The translations under genes were made by a program, and so were the position numbers. From Ruegeria sp. HKCCD8929 (GTDB lineage: Bacteria > Pseudomonadota > Alphaproteobacteria > Rhodobacterales > Rhodobacteraceae), in contig NZ_WPZY01000014.1 of the NCBI RefSeq assembly GCF_013031405.1, forward strand, positions 56,725 through 120,724: DNA of 64,000 nt. The letters are read 5' to 3'. Shown piece by piece: positions 18,511 through 28,077 of the stretch; the stretch's first letter is position 1, and every line of letters begins with the position of its first letter. The notes beneath the pieces are model-generated. The model searched no databases. It saw only the letters and a list, made by a program, of their open reading frames with translations, and had not been told where the DNA came from.

Positions 18511-18592
18511 TGTTCAAAAATATCCCGGTGGGGTGAACAGGCTTCCCGTAAACTGTCCAGTGGACAGTTTCGCCTGTGAACGGGCGAAGCCC
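18505..18592. repeat. Intergenic repeat with perfect palindrome (copy 1)
   Basis: A 24-base segment at 18505-18528 (starting TTCTTCTGTTC, ending ATATCCCGG) is identical to 32160-32183; both copies lie just 3' of a gene end. In this copy it is followed by a perfect ten-base inverted repeat, AAACTGTCCA (18550-18559) and TGGACAGTTT (18561-18570), nested in weaker flanking arms (GGCTTC near 18540, GAAGCC near 18586). It looks like a dispersed non-coding intergenic element, not a gene. Confidence 0.7.
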
Positions 18593-18628
18593 CGGATGCC
18601 CAAGGGCAGCGGGGGCAGAGCCCCCAAC

Positions 18629-19960
18629 CTACCGCAACCGCTCGAGCAACCTCAGCGACGCATAACCGTCCGGCAAAAGCCCCTCGGCCAGTTGATAGGC
18701 CCGCACCGCGTTGATGGTCAGCGGCCCGATCCGTCCGTCGATCTTCTGCGTGTCGAACCCCGCCTGCGTCAGCCGCTGCTGCAACTCCTTGCGCTCGGCA
18801 AAGCTCAGCGCGCGATCGCCACGCGGCCACTTAGCGCGGATGGGTCCGGCGCCGCCGATCCGGTCGGCCAGATGACCCACCCCGATCACATAGGCATCGG
18901 CGGTGTTGTAGCGCTCCAGAACTTCGAAATTGTCAAAGATCATGAAGGCCGCACCCTGCCCGCCCGCCGGCAACAGAATCGAGGCAAGTCCGTGATCCGC
19001 CACCGGCCGCCCATCCATCCCAACGACTCCGAGCCTGGCCCAATCCGAGGGCTTCTTCGTCAACTCGCGCTTGGCGTTGGAATAATCGAACCCCTCCGGC
19101 ACGCGCACTTCGACACCCCAGGGCTGCCCACTGGTCCAGCCGAACCCGGCCAGATACGCCGCGGTTGAGGCCAGCGCATCGGTCGGATCGCCCGACCAGA
19201 TATCGCGCTTGCCGTCGCCGGTGAAATCGACCGCGTGGTCCAGATAAGAGGTCGGCATAAACTGGGTATGCCCCATCGCGCCGGCCCAACTGCCCTGCAT
19301 GTTGCTGGCCGAGACATCGCCCGCGTCCAGTATCCGCAGCGCCGCGATCAACTGTTCCTCAAAGAACGCCGACCGCCTCGCGTCAAAGGCCAGCGTGGCC
19401 AGCGAGCGGATGGTGCTGTCGCTGCCCCGAAAGGTTCCATAGGCACTTTCCAGCCCCCAGATCGCCGCCACGATCTCTTTCTCAACACCGTATTTGGCTT
19501 CGATCTCTTCCAGCGTCGCGCGATGCTTGGCCAGCGCCGCCTTACCGTTCCTGATCCGCGCATCCGAGGCAGCGCTGTCCAGATAATCCCAGATCGTCTT
19601 GGTAAATTCCGACTGGTTGCGGTCGCGTTTCACGACCTTGGGATCGTATGTCACCCCGCGCAACGCGGCATCCAGCGTCGAGCTGGAAATTCCCTTTTCC
19701 AGCGCGCGGCGCTTGAACGCGCCGACCCAGGCCTCAAACCGTGCATTCGAACTGCTTGCCGTCACCTGCTGCACCTCACGCACTGGGCGCAAAACCGGCC
19801 GAACCGAAGATGTGATCTCGGCTGCGGCCAGCACGATCTCGCCCTGCCCGGTCTGTGTTTGGGGCCGCTCCTGCGGCCGGATTTTTTGATTGACTGTGCC
19901 ACCCGACACATTCGTAGCCCATATCACGGCGAGGACGGCGCCACTCACGCATGTTCGCAT
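18629..19960 (-). CDS. Lytic murein transglycosylase, MltB family
   Basis: This 443-residue envelope protein cleaves the glycan strands of peptidoglycan to give 1,6-anhydro-muramic ends. It has an N-terminal signal-like segment, an SLT_2/MltB catalytic domain at about residues 65-365 with the catalytic glutamate in AAIWGLESAYGTF and the substrate loop GAMGHTQFMPTSYLDHAVDF, and a C-terminal PG_binding_1 domain (LTQAGFDTQKIDGRIGPLT). It stands alone on this strand and is probably a housekeeping cell-wall remodelling enzyme. Confidence 0.93.
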   Translation of the reverse strand: MRTCVSGAVLAVIWATNVSGGTVNQKIRPQERPQTQTGQGEIVLAAAEITSSVRPVLRPVREVQQVTASSSNARFEAWVGAFKRRALEKGISSSTLDAALRGVTYDPKVVKRDRNQSEFTKTIWDYLDSAASDARIRNGKAALAKHRATLEEIEAKYGVEKEIVAAIWGLESAYGTFRGSDSTIRSLATLAFDARRSAFFEEQLIAALRILDAGDVSASNMQGSWAGAMGHTQFMPTSYLDHAVDFTGDGKRDIWSGDPTDALASTAAYLAGFGWTSGQPWGVEVRVPEGFDYSNAKRELTKKPSDWARLGVVGMDGRPVADHGLASILLPAGGQGAAFMIFDNFEVLERYNTADAYVIGVGHLADRIGGAGPIRAKWPRGDRALSFAERKELQQRLTQAGFDTQKIDGRIGPLTINAVRAYQLAEGLLPDGYASLRLLERLR

Positions 19961-20023
19961 TCCGGTTTTCCCGATTGTCTGCTCGGGATCAGGATAACGC
20001 GAAACCGGCCATCGACAAAGCGT

Positions 20024-20734
20024 CTAAGCGTCCGGCCCGCAATCTTCCGCCCGTTCCGCCCGGAGCCGTTCGAGCGCCGAGCGCAGCAGCGGAACCCGCT
20101 GGGGGCGAAAGCTCTCGTCGGTCACCACCATCCCGCGCATCCGGTCCAGCCGGAAGATGCGGAAATCCCGGCGCAGATGGCACCAGGACAACAGCACGCT
20201 GGATCGGTCCATGTAGACGATGCTCAGCGGATTAACCCGGCGAAAGGTTTGCGCGCCCTTCACATCGGTATAGGCGAACTCGACCGCGCGTTCGTCCCAA
20301 GTGGCCTGCCGCAGCGCCGCAACCTCGATTGTGGGGGCGGCCGGGCGGTCGAACCGTGTAGCGGCCAGAATGGCGTGGCTCAGCCGGTGCGATTGGCGCT
20401 GCGGTAGCCGCCCTTGCAACTTGCGCAGCGCCGCCCCGGCGGCGGCGGACAGCGATGGATCGCCGATCAGCTCGACCTCGCGCAGGCCCAGAACCAGAGC
20501 CTCAAGCTCATCATCGGTGAAACCCAAAGGCGGTAGCGTGGCGTCTTCGATCAGGGTAAAGCCGAACCCGGCCTCACCGTCGATCACGGCCCCAAGGCTG
20601 CGCAGTGCGTCGATATCGCGGTGGATCGTGCGCGCCGACACCCCCAGATCCTGCGCCAGATCGACCGAGGTACGCGGCGGCGTGCCCGAGCGCAGGGCTT
20701 GCATCAGTTGGAACAGGCGGGCGGTACGGGTCAT
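20024..20734 (-). CDS. WYL-domain transcriptional regulator, YafY-type
   Basis: This 236-residue regulator has an N-terminal DeoR-like winged helix (RLFQLMQALRSG, then LAQDLGVSARTIHRDIDALRSLG) and a C-terminal WYL ligand-sensing domain (RVNPLSIVYMDRSSVLLSWCHLR, RIFRLDRM). ATG at 20734 is preferred over the in-frame ATG at 20773, because the latter lies inside a perfect palindrome in the divergent promoter that is probably this protein's own operator. It is transcribed divergently from the GST and DUF1801 pair and most likely controls it. Confidence 0.9.
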   Translation of the reverse strand: MTRTARLFQLMQALRSGTPPRTSVDLAQDLGVSARTIHRDIDALRSLGAVIDGEAGFGFTLIEDATLPPLGFTDDELEALVLGLREVELIGDPSLSAAAGAALRKLQGRLPQRQSHRLSHAILAATRFDRPAAPTIEVAALRQATWDERAVEFAYTDVKGAQTFRRVNPLSIVYMDRSSVLLSWCHLRRDFRIFRLDRMRGMVVTDESFRPQRVPLLRSALERLRAERAEDCGPDA

Positions 20735-20756
20735 GACATAGCCTAGCCTATCCCTG

Positions 20757-20773
20757 ATGACAGAAATTGTCAT
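20757..20773. promoter_or_regulatory. Candidate operator of the WYL regulator
   Basis: ATGACA (20757-20762) and TGTCAT (20768-20773) form a perfect inverted repeat with a five-base spacer. It lies between the regulator start and the GST start, where a repressor would block both promoters. Binding is inferred from position and symmetry. Confidence 0.55.
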
Positions 20774-20820
20774 GAGAAGCGTCTAACCTCGGGACCGACC
20801 CCCAATACGGAGACCCCGAA

Positions 20821-21519
20821 ATGCTGACACTGCTCACCTTCCCCTCTGCCTTCGGCCAGTTCAGCGCCAGCCCCTTCTGCGTCAAGGCGGCGTACATGCT
20901 GCAACTTTCAGGTCAGCCATGGCAACGCTCCGACCTGCTGGACCCGCGCAAGATGCCCCACCGCAAGCTCCCGGTCCTGCGCACGCCCGAACGGCTGATG
21001 CCCGACAGCGACGCCATCCGCGATTGGCTTGAGGCGCAGGGGGCCGAATTCGACGCGGGCCTCAGCGACGTGCAAAAGGGCCAGTCCCGCGCCCTGATCC
21101 GGATGGCCGAGGATCACCTCTATTTCCACATCGTGATGGACCGCTGGGGCAATGATGCGGTCTGGCCGGTCCTGCGGGACACTTTTTTCACCACGATCCC
21201 GGCGCTGATCCGCAAACCGGTCTCGAATTCGATCCGCAAGTCGGTGCTGAAGGGGCTGGATATGCAAGGCGTCTCCCGGTTCTCGGAAACTGTACGGCTG
21301 GATCGGGTCGAGCGTGACCTGCAGGCAATCTCCGCCTTTCTCTGGCAATCACCGTTCCTGATGGGCGAGACCCCGACCTCCGCCGATCTGAGCGTGGGTC
21401 CGATGCTGGCCGCGATGCGCGCGACGCCCGCGGAAACACCGCTGACCCGGCGGATCGAAGACGATAAGATGCTGTGCGACTACATCGACCGGATTGAACA
21501 AACGATACGCCTGCCATGA
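20821..21519 (+). CDS. Glutathione S-transferase-like protein
   Basis: This 232-residue protein has a thioredoxin-fold N-terminal half with the SPFCVKAAYMLQLSG motif (glutathione-binding helix 1) and KLPVLRTPERLMPDSDAI, where the cis-Pro and the glutathione-contacting Asp-Ser lie. A helical C-terminal GST domain follows (about residues 85-225). The N-terminal Ser of SPFC is a plausible catalytic residue. It overlaps the DUF1801 gene by four bases and is divergent from the WYL regulator. A role in handling electrophiles is inferred. Confidence 0.87.
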   Translation: MLTLLTFPSAFGQFSASPFCVKAAYMLQLSGQPWQRSDLLDPRKMPHRKLPVLRTPERLMPDSDAIRDWLEAQGAEFDAGLSDVQKGQSRALIRMAEDHLYFHIVMDRWGNDAVWPVLRDTFFTTIPALIRKPVSNSIRKSVLKGLDMQGVSRFSETVRLDRVERDLQAISAFLWQSPFLMGETPTSADLSVGPMLAAMRATPAETPLTRRIEDDKMLCDYIDRIEQTIRLP

Positions 21520-21902
21520 GGCCTTTTGCAGACCCTGCCGTCGCTGACGCCTTCGCCGCCTTTCCCGACGCAACCCGCGACGGGTTGATGGAGCTGCGCG
21601 AGTTGATTTTCGACACAGCCGACACCGTGCCCCACGCGCAGCCCTTGACCGAGGCGCTGCGCTGGGGCCAGCCCGCCTATCTGGCGCCGCGCGGCTCGAC
21701 CATCCGGCTAGGCGCGCACAAATCGGCACGGTTTGCCCTGTTCGTACATTGTCAAAGCCGGTTGATGGGCGATTTCACCTCGGCCTTTCCCAGAGAAGAC
21801 CGGATCGAGGGCAACCGGGCGATCCTGTTCGATGCGCCGGGCCAGATCGACCCGACGCGGCACGGCTGGCTGATCGCCCGGGCGCTGACCTATCACCTCT
21901 GA
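21516..21902 (+). CDS. DUF1801 (YdhG-like) protein
   Basis: This 128-residue protein matches the DUF1801/YdhG fold. Visible features are DAFAAFPDATRDGLMELREL, the conserved ALRWGQPAYLAPRGSTIRLG strand pair, and the aromatic ending. The biochemical function of the family is unknown, although it is often found near stress-response and regulatory genes. Its ATG overlaps the stop of the GST-like gene, so both are probably co-regulated by the divergent WYL protein. Its last ten bases overlap the end of the oppositely oriented rnr gene. Confidence 0.8.
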   Translation: MRPFADPAVADAFAAFPDATRDGLMELRELIFDTADTVPHAQPLTEALRWGQPAYLAPRGSTIRLGAHKSARFALFVHCQSRLMGDFTSAFPREDRIEGNRAILFDAPGQIDPTRHGWLIARALTYHL

Positions 21903-24151
21903 CGGCGCTTGCGCTCGATCTTGCGTTTGATCTTGTCTTTCTTCCGCTTGGTGCTGGCACCTTTGCGTCGGGGCGCGCGGCCCGCCGGACCGCGTCCGCG
22001 TGGCAAGGCCTGATCGTCGATGGACAGCAGCTCCAGTTCCAGCCCACCGGTCACCGGCACCGCCTCGGTCAGGCGCACGGTCACCCGTTGACCGATGGCG
22101 ATCAGCATCCCGGTGTCCGACCCCATCAGTGTCCCGGCCTCGCGGTCGAAATGGAAGAACTCGCGCCCCAGCGAACGCACCGGAACCAACCCATCAGCAC
22201 CGGTCTCGTCCAGCTTCACGAAGGCCCCGAACCGGGCGATACCGCTGATCCGTCCCGAAAACTCGTTGCCCACCCGCTCGCTGAGATAGGCCGAGAGATA
22301 GCGGTCATTGGTGTCCCGTTCCGCCATCATCGAGCGGCGCTCGGTATCCGATATGTGATTGGCGGTGTCTTCCAGCCGGTCAATCTCATCCTCTGTCAGC
22401 CCGTCCTCACCCCAGCCATGAGCCGAGATCAGCGCGCGGTGCACGATCAGGTCGGCATAGCGCCGGATGGGTGAAGTGAAATGGGCGTAGTTTTTGAGCG
22501 CCAGCCCGAAATGGCCAAAGTTTTTAGGATTGTAATAGGCCTGCGCCATCGACCGGAGCGTGCTGAGATTGATCAGCTCCGCCTCGTCGGTCCCGGCGGC
22601 GGCGTTCAGCAGCGCGTTTAGGTGCCGGGTCTGCAACACTTGCCCCTTGGCCAGGTTCAGCCCCGCCGCCTGAGCGGTTTCACGCAGGGACTCCAGCTTT
22701 TCGGGCGCGGGTTCCTCATGCACCCGGAACAGCAGCGGGCGGCGTTTGGCAATCAGGGTCTCGGCGGCCGCGACATTGGCGAGGATCATAAATTCCTCGA
22801 TCAGACGATGCGCGTCCAGCCGGTCGCGGAAGGCCACGCTCAGGACCTCGCCCGCATCGCTCAGCACGATCTTGCGCTCGGGCAGATCCAGATCCAACGG
22901 CTGCCGCACCGCGCGCGCCTTTTTCAGCGCCTCATAAGCCGCGTAAAGCGGCTTCAGAACCGGCTCTAGCAAAGGCCCTGTGCGGTCGTTTGGGGTCCCG
23001 TCGATGGCCTCCTGCACCTCGGCATAGTTCCGCGAGGCGGCCGAGCGCATCAGCCCGCGCACGAACCGGTGACCGATCTTGTTGCCTTCGGCGTCGATCT
23101 GCATCCGCACCGCAATGCAGGCGCGCGGCACGCCCTCGTGCAGCGAACACAGATCGCCCGACAGCCGGTCCGGAAGCATCGGCACCACGCGGTCGGGAAA
23201 ATAGGTGGAGTTGCCGCGCTTGCGCGCCTCGCGGTCCAACGCCGCGCCGGGGCGCACATAGGCCGCCACATCGGCGATCGCGACCCAGATCACATGGCCG
23301 CCCGGGTTCTTGGGATCGTCATCGGCATGGGCGTAACACGCATCATCGTGATCGCGCGCATCCGAGGGGTCGATGGTCAGCAACGGCATGTCGCGCAGGT
23401 CCTCGCGCCCGCTCAGGCCCACCGGCTTGGCCTTGTCGGCCTCGTCGATCACCTTGTCCGGGAAATCGTCGGGGATGCCATGCTGGTGAATGGCAATCAA
23501 GGACACCGCCTTGGGCGCCGAAGGATCGCCCAACCGCTCGACAATCCGCGCGCGTGGCAGGCCCATGCGGTTTTTGGGCCCCGCCTGCTCGGCCTCGACC
23601 AACTCGCCATCTTTTGCGCCTTGCGTGGCACCCTCGGACACCTGCCATTCTTTCGAGGCGGCCTTGTCGATTGGCACGATCCGCCCGCCCTCCGCGCCCT
23701 TGCGGAACAGGCCGAGGATGCGGCGCGGGTTGGTGCCGATGCGCCGGATCAGCCGGGCCTCATAGTTGTGATCCTCCTCATGCACCAGCGTGAGGCGCGC
23801 CAGGATGCGGTCACCCTCGCCCAGCGCCGGATCGCTCGCGCGCGGGATGATCAGCACGATGGGCTCGACTCCCTCGCCATGCCACTCCAACGGACGGGCG
23901 AACAGATCGCCATCGGCATTGGGCGCCTTGACCTGCAGCACACTGACCGGCGGCAACCGGTCCGGATCGCAATAACTGCGCTTGCGTTTCTCCAAGTGCC
24001 CCTCGGCCTCAAGCTCCTTGAGGATGCGCTTGAGGTCGATCCGGTCCGCGCCCTTGATGCCAAAGGCCTTGGCGATGTCGCGTTTCGAGGTAAGAGTGGG
24101 ATTCGCCGAGATCCAGTCGAGGACCTCCTGCTTGGAGGGGATGCGTTTCAT
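21893..24151 (-). CDS. rnr: Ribonuclease R
   Basis: This 752-residue enzyme is a processive 3'-5' exoribonuclease that degrades structured RNA and takes part in RNA quality control. The order is an N-terminal winged-helix RNA-binding segment (SKRDIAKAFGIKGADRIDLK), cold-shock-type OB domains, the RNB catalytic domain with TIDPSDARDHDDACY supplying the metal-binding aspartates, an S1 domain (FSGRISGIARFGAFVKLDE), and a Lys/Arg-rich tail (RRKGASTKRKKDKIKRK). Length matches alphaproteobacterial RNase R. Confidence 0.96.
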   Translation of the reverse strand: MKRIPSKQEVLDWISANPTLTSKRDIAKAFGIKGADRIDLKRILKELEAEGHLEKRKRSYCDPDRLPPVSVLQVKAPNADGDLFARPLEWHGEGVEPIVLIIPRASDPALGEGDRILARLTLVHEEDHNYEARLIRRIGTNPRRILGLFRKGAEGGRIVPIDKAASKEWQVSEGATQGAKDGELVEAEQAGPKNRMGLPRARIVERLGDPSAPKAVSLIAIHQHGIPDDFPDKVIDEADKAKPVGLSGREDLRDMPLLTIDPSDARDHDDACYAHADDDPKNPGGHVIWVAIADVAAYVRPGAALDREARKRGNSTYFPDRVVPMLPDRLSGDLCSLHEGVPRACIAVRMQIDAEGNKIGHRFVRGLMRSAASRNYAEVQEAIDGTPNDRTGPLLEPVLKPLYAAYEALKKARAVRQPLDLDLPERKIVLSDAGEVLSVAFRDRLDAHRLIEEFMILANVAAAETLIAKRRPLLFRVHEEPAPEKLESLRETAQAAGLNLAKGQVLQTRHLNALLNAAAGTDEAELINLSTLRSMAQAYYNPKNFGHFGLALKNYAHFTSPIRRYADLIVHRALISAHGWGEDGLTEDEIDRLEDTANHISDTERRSMMAERDTNDRYLSAYLSERVGNEFSGRISGIARFGAFVKLDETGADGLVPVRSLGREFFHFDREAGTLMGSDTGMLIAIGQRVTVRLTEAVPVTGGLELELLSIDDQALPRGRGPAGRAPRRKGASTKRKKDKIKRKIERKRRQR

Positions 24152-24279
24152 GTTTCCGCCCTAGCACGGCGATACGACCGCGTCATGACCAAAAAACGGG
24201 CAATGCCGTGGGTCACGCGCGGTTACGGATCAAGAAGTGCGTCGCGGTACGTGATTCCTGGTCCGCCCGATGATCCATT

Positions 24280-25425
24280 TCACGCGAAATAGTCTGCCAG
24301 AATACGCCCGTAAATCGCCTTTAGCTGATGGATCTGCGCCACCTCGGCCCGTTCATCCACCTGATGCATGGTCCGGCCCACAAGGCCGAATTCAACCACC
24401 GGGCAATGGCTCTTGATGAAACGGGCATCCGAGGTGCCGCCAGTGGTCGAGAGTTCAGGCGTCACGCCAGTTTCGGCCTCGACCGCCGCTGCCACCAGAT
24501 CCGAGAGCGGGCCGGGCGGAGTGAGGAAACTCTCGCCCGAGATTTTCACCTTGATCCCGATCTCGACACCAAATTCTTCGGCCACCCGGTCCGCCTCGGC
24601 CTGCATCCAGCCGGTCAGGCCCGCGCCCGTATGCAGATCGTTGAAGCGGATGTTCACGGTGCCGGTGCACTGCGCCGGGATCACGTTGGTGGCCGGGTTG
24701 CCGGTGTCGATGGTGACGACCGCCAATGTAGAGGCGTCGAAATGGTCTGTTCCCCGGTCCAGTTCGTGGCTCGCCAGACGGTCCATCAGCCGCGCCATGG
24801 CGGGCAGCGGGTTTTTCGCCCGGTGCGGATAGGCCGAATGCCCCTGAACGCCGGTGACCGTGAACCACGCGGTCATCGAGCCGCGGCGCCCGATCTTCAT
24901 CATCTCGCCCATTCGATCCGGACAGGTCGGCTCGCCCACCAGACAGACCGACATGCGCTCGCCCGCCTGATCCATGTAATCGAGCAGCGCGGTGGTGCCG
25001 TCCACGGCATCACCTTCTTCGTCCCCGGTGATAGTAAGGACAACCGCCCCCTCCGGCGGCGTCTGCTGTACGAAATCGACGGCAGCGGCGGCAAAGGCCG
25101 CGACGCCCGACTTCATGTCCGTGGCACCCCGGCCATACATCACGCCGTCCCTTACCTCGGCGCCAAAAGGCGGCAGAGTCCACGCCGCCTCATCCCCGAC
25201 CGGTACTACATCGATGTGGCCGTTGAAGCCGAACGTGCGCGCGTGGTCCTTTTGCCCCCACCGGGCAAACAGGTTGCACACATCGCCACGATCCACCCGC
25301 ACACAGTTAAATCCCGCCGCGCCGAGCACCTGCTCCAGAACGCCCAGCGCCCCGCCCTCCTCGGGTGTTACCGAGGGGCAACGGATCAGATCTGCGGTCA
25401 GCCGGGCGGGGTCGATAGGCGTCAT
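24280..25425 (-). CDS. dapE: Succinyl-diaminopimelate desuccinylase
   Basis: This 381-residue M20-family metalloenzyme hydrolyses N-succinyl-LL-2,6-diaminopimelate in lysine and peptidoglycan precursor synthesis. The di-zinc ligands are visible in [12 protein letters not shown] (His), [11 protein letters not shown] (bridging Asp) and [12 protein letters not shown] (catalytic Glu pair), with the C-terminal [11 protein letters not shown] supplying the last histidine. The ATG at 25425 has CCGGAG upstream and starts the conserved [20 protein letters not shown]; an in-frame extension to 25488 lacks support. The partner dapD lies about 1.7 kb away on the same strand. Confidence 0.95.
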   Translation of the reverse strand: MTPIDPARLTADLIRCPSVTPEEGGALGVLEQVLGAAGFNCVRVDRGDVCNLFARWGQKDHARTFGFNGHIDVVPVGDEAAWTLPPFGAEVRDGVMYGRGATDMKSGVAAFAAAAVDFVQQTPPEGAVVLTITGDEEGDAVDGTTALLDYMDQAGERMSVCLVGEPTCPDRMGEMMKIGRRGSMTAWFTVTGVQGHSAYPHRAKNPLPAMARLMDRLASHELDRGTDHFDASTLAVVTIDTGNPATNVIPAQCTGTVNIRFNDLHTGAGLTGWMQAEADRVAEEFGVEIGIKVKISGESFLTPPGPLSDLVAAAVEAETGVTPELSTTGGTSDARFIKSHCPVVEFGLVGRTMHQVDERAEVAQIHQLKAIYGRILADYFA

Positions 25426-25637
25426 TTGAACTCCGGAGATGGTGGCCTCATTTCCCTCACTCATTCTATGAAATACCCCCGATGCCAAGCCCGCCGGGCA
25501 GAAAACGCGGGAATAAAGCCGCGGACACCGCCCAATTGCAGGAATTCCTGCAACAATCCGGCCTGTTTACCCAGGGGCCGCCTTGCTCGGGCGACAAAAT
25601 CTGCGCTAGTGGGCGACTAAACAGGTAGACACTCCAG

Positions 25638-26693
25638 ATGCGCGTTATCCTCGTCCTGCTTATTCTGACTGTTACGGCCCTTGCTCAGGCCAGTCAGGCT
25701 CAGACCCTCACGGTATCGACCGTGACACGGCCCCCGTTCTCATTTGTCGAGGATGGGAAAGAGACCGGGTTTTCGGTGGAGTTGTTTGACGCCCTTGCCG
25801 AGTCGCTGGAGTGGGATTTTCGGATCGTGCGTTCGGATGGCTTCTCGGACATGCTGACCCGGGTTCAGCAGGCCCGCGCGGACCTTGCCATCGCCAATAT
25901 CTCGATCACCGCCGCGCGTGAATCCAAGATGGACTTCAGCCAGCCCATCTTCGAAGCGGGGCTGCAGATCATGGTGCCCTCGGAGTCGACCCGACGCCCG
26001 TCACTGATGCAGGCGCTTTTGTCCCGTGATCTGTTCATCGCAATCGGACTGGCCTTTGCGATCCTGCTGACCGGCGGGATGCTGATGTGGTATTTCGAGC
26101 GTCGCGCCCAGCCTTATTTCGACCGAACCCTGAACGAGGCCTGGTTCCCCTCATTCTGGTGGGCCCTGAACCTGGTGGTAAACGGAGGTTTCGAGGAACG
26201 GGTGCCGCGCACCGTGTTCGGGCGGTTGTTCGGCGTTGTGCTGGTGATCTCATCCCTGTTCATCGTATCCGTCTTCACCGCCCGGATCACCTCGGTCATG
26301 ACGGTGGACGCGATCACCGGAACCGTCAATTCGGTGAATGACCTTTACGGCAAGCGCGTCGGCACGATCAGCGACTCGACCGCCGCCGCGTTTCTGGATC
26401 GGCGCGAGGTTGAATATGACAGCTTTGCCGGGCTGGACCCGATGCTGGAAAGATTTCAGGAAGGCAAGCTGGATGCGGTCGTGTTCGACGCCCCTGTCCT
26501 GTCCTATTACGCCAACCACGAAGGCCGCGATATCGCCACCATGGCAGGCGGCATCTTTCTGCGTGAAAACTACGGGATTGCCTTCCCCACCGGCTCACCT
26601 CTGATCGAAGAGGTCAATCAGGCGCTGCTCGGCCTGCGGGAGGACGGTACTTATGACAAGATTTACCGCAAATGGTTCGGGATACCGAACTAG
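25638..26693 (+). CDS. Prokaryotic ionotropic glutamate receptor-like channel
   Basis: This 351-residue protein has the architecture of GluR0-type ligand-gated channels: a signal peptide (MRVILVLLILTVTALAQASQA), first lobe of a periplasmic SBP_bac_3 domain (about 22-125), a TM helix (FIAIGLAFAILLTGGMLMWYF), a pore-loop-like segment (about 165-185), a second TM helix ending in SVFTARITSVMTV, then the second ligand-binding lobe (to 351). The final TM resembles the SYTANLAAF gate region of eukaryotic receptors. The potassium filter TVGYGD is not present. It probably binds an amino acid, but ion selectivity is unknown. It stands alone, divergent from dapE. Confidence 0.85.
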   Translation: MRVILVLLILTVTALAQASQAQTLTVSTVTRPPFSFVEDGKETGFSVELFDALAESLEWDFRIVRSDGFSDMLTRVQQARADLAIANISITAARESKMDFSQPIFEAGLQIMVPSESTRRPSLMQALLSRDLFIAIGLAFAILLTGGMLMWYFERRAQPYFDRTLNEAWFPSFWWALNLVVNGGFEERVPRTVFGRLFGVVLVISSLFIVSVFTARITSVMTVDAITGTVNSVNDLYGKRVGTISDSTAAAFLDRREVEYDSFAGLDPMLERFQEGKLDAVVFDAPVLSYYANHEGRDIATMAGGIFLRENYGIAFPTGSPLIEEVNQALLGLREDGTYDKIYRKWFGIPN

Positions 26694-26699
26694 ACCTGC

Positions 26700-27044
26700 C
26701 TAGGCTTGCCCGGGGTCATCAAAGAACGGCGTCATCTGCGCGACGATCACCGCGTTCTCTTCAAGCGCCCGCTGCATCAGCGCGCGCTCCTCATCACCGA
26801 TCTCATGCCCTTCGGCCTCGCGCTCGGCCAGAGTGCCATAGCCAGTCACGTCCAGCGGGGCGGTATCGGCCTGCTTGAGGATCGCCACGGTCTCGCGCAC
26901 CGCCTCGGCCTCATCCACGCCGCTGGCAAAGCACATTAGCGCCGCCCCTGTGGCGCCTTCGGGCAGGCCGTCCCCGTCCTTTCGTCCGATCTGAACGAGA
27001 AGCGTATAGACCTGCTGGCGTGATGGTTTCTTTTGCTTTTCCAT
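26700..27044 (-). CDS. Small conserved hypothetical protein
   Basis: This 114-residue soluble protein is rich in Glu and Ala. It begins MEKQKKPSRQQVYTLLVQIGR and contains the stretch GATGAALMCFASGVDEAEAV. I do not recognise a domain, no signal peptide or membrane segment is visible, and it has the even codon use of its neighbours. It lies between the channel gene (convergent, stops six bases apart) and dapD (same strand, about 100 bases upstream), so it may be carried on the dapD transcript. The start at 27044 is a compromise: the in-frame GTG/ATG options further upstream give a low-quality, Arg-rich extension. Confidence 0.6.
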   Translation of the reverse strand: MEKQKKPSRQQVYTLLVQIGRKDGDGLPEGATGAALMCFASGVDEAEAVRETVAILKQADTAPLDVTGYGTLAEREAEGHEIGDEERALMQRALEENAVIVAQMTPFFDDPGQA

Positions 27045-27143
27045 GGCCGCCGCCTTAACGACCGGCACCTCAGCGGTCAACCGAAACCGAGCCGCGAAGA
27101 ACGCCCCTCCACGGCCCGGCAAACTTGAACTTCTTCTGACAGA

Positions 27144-27971
27144 TCAGTCGCGCAGCAGCTCGTTGATCCCGGTTTTCGAGCGGGTCTTTTCGTCCACCCG
27201 CTTCACGATCACCGCGCAATAGAGGCTGATGTTGTTCTTCGACGGCATCGAGCCAGCTACGACCACCGAATAGGGCGGCACCTCGCCATACATCACTTCG
27301 CCGGTCTCGCGGTCCACGATCTTGGTGGATTTGCCGATGAACACGCCCATGCCAAGGACCGAGCCCTCGCGAACGATGCAGCCCTCGACCACCTCAGACC
27401 GGGCTCCGACGAAGCAGTTGTCCTCGATGATCGTCGGCCCGGCCTGCATGGGCTCCAGCACGCCGCCGATACCCACGCCGCCCGACAGGTGCACGTTCTT
27501 GCCGATCTGCGCGCAGGACCCGACGGTGGCCCAGGTATCGACCATGGTCCCCTCGTCCACATAGGCGCCGAGATTGACAAAGGACGGCATCAGCACCACG
27601 CCCGGCGCGATATAGGCCGATTTGCGGACCACACAGTTCGGCACCGCACGGAAACCCGCCGCCCGCCACTGGTTCTCGCCCCAACCGGCGAACTTGCTGT
27701 CCACTTTGTCCCACCAGCCGCCCTCCTGCGGGCCGCCGATCTGAATCTCCATGTCCTTGATGCGAAAACCCAGCAGAACCGCCTTCTTGGCCCACTGGTT
27801 CACATGCCAACTGCCATCACCCTGCTTTTCAGCCACCCGCAACGAGCCGCTGTCCAGCGCGTTCAGCGTGTCCTCGATGGCCTCGCGCTGCTCGCCAGTG
27901 GTGGCGGGGGTGATCGTGTCACGAGCCTCCCAGGCGGTTTCGATGGCGGCTTCCAGTTGTGCGTTGGACAT
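27144..27971 (-). CDS. dapD: Tetrahydrodipicolinate N-succinyltransferase
   Basis: This 275-residue enzyme transfers succinyl from succinyl-CoA to tetrahydrodipicolinate in the lysine pathway. The N-terminal helical domain is followed by a left-handed beta-helix of hexapeptide repeats (for example [20 protein letters not shown] and [19 protein letters not shown]). The conserved [18 protein letters not shown] and SMPSKNN segments mark DapD. AGGGAG lies just before the ATG. DapE, the enzyme that later removes the succinyl group, is encoded nearby on the same strand. Confidence 0.97.
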   Translation of the reverse strand: MSNAQLEAAIETAWEARDTITPATTGEQREAIEDTLNALDSGSLRVAEKQGDGSWHVNQWAKKAVLLGFRIKDMEIQIGGPQEGGWWDKVDSKFAGWGENQWRAAGFRAVPNCVVRKSAYIAPGVVLMPSFVNLGAYVDEGTMVDTWATVGSCAQIGKNVHLSGGVGIGGVLEPMQAGPTIIEDNCFVGARSEVVEGCIVREGSVLGMGVFIGKSTKIVDRETGEVMYGEVPPYSVVVAGSMPSKNNISLYCAVIVKRVDEKTRSKTGINELLRD

Positions 27972-28077
27972 GGCTGTGCTCCCTGCAGAATCCCGTCGTG
28001 TTTGTGTGGCCTATAAGGAAGCGACGGCCAATGCGCAATGCGACGAAGATCGACCCCTTTGCGGCGGGGTGGCCGCC

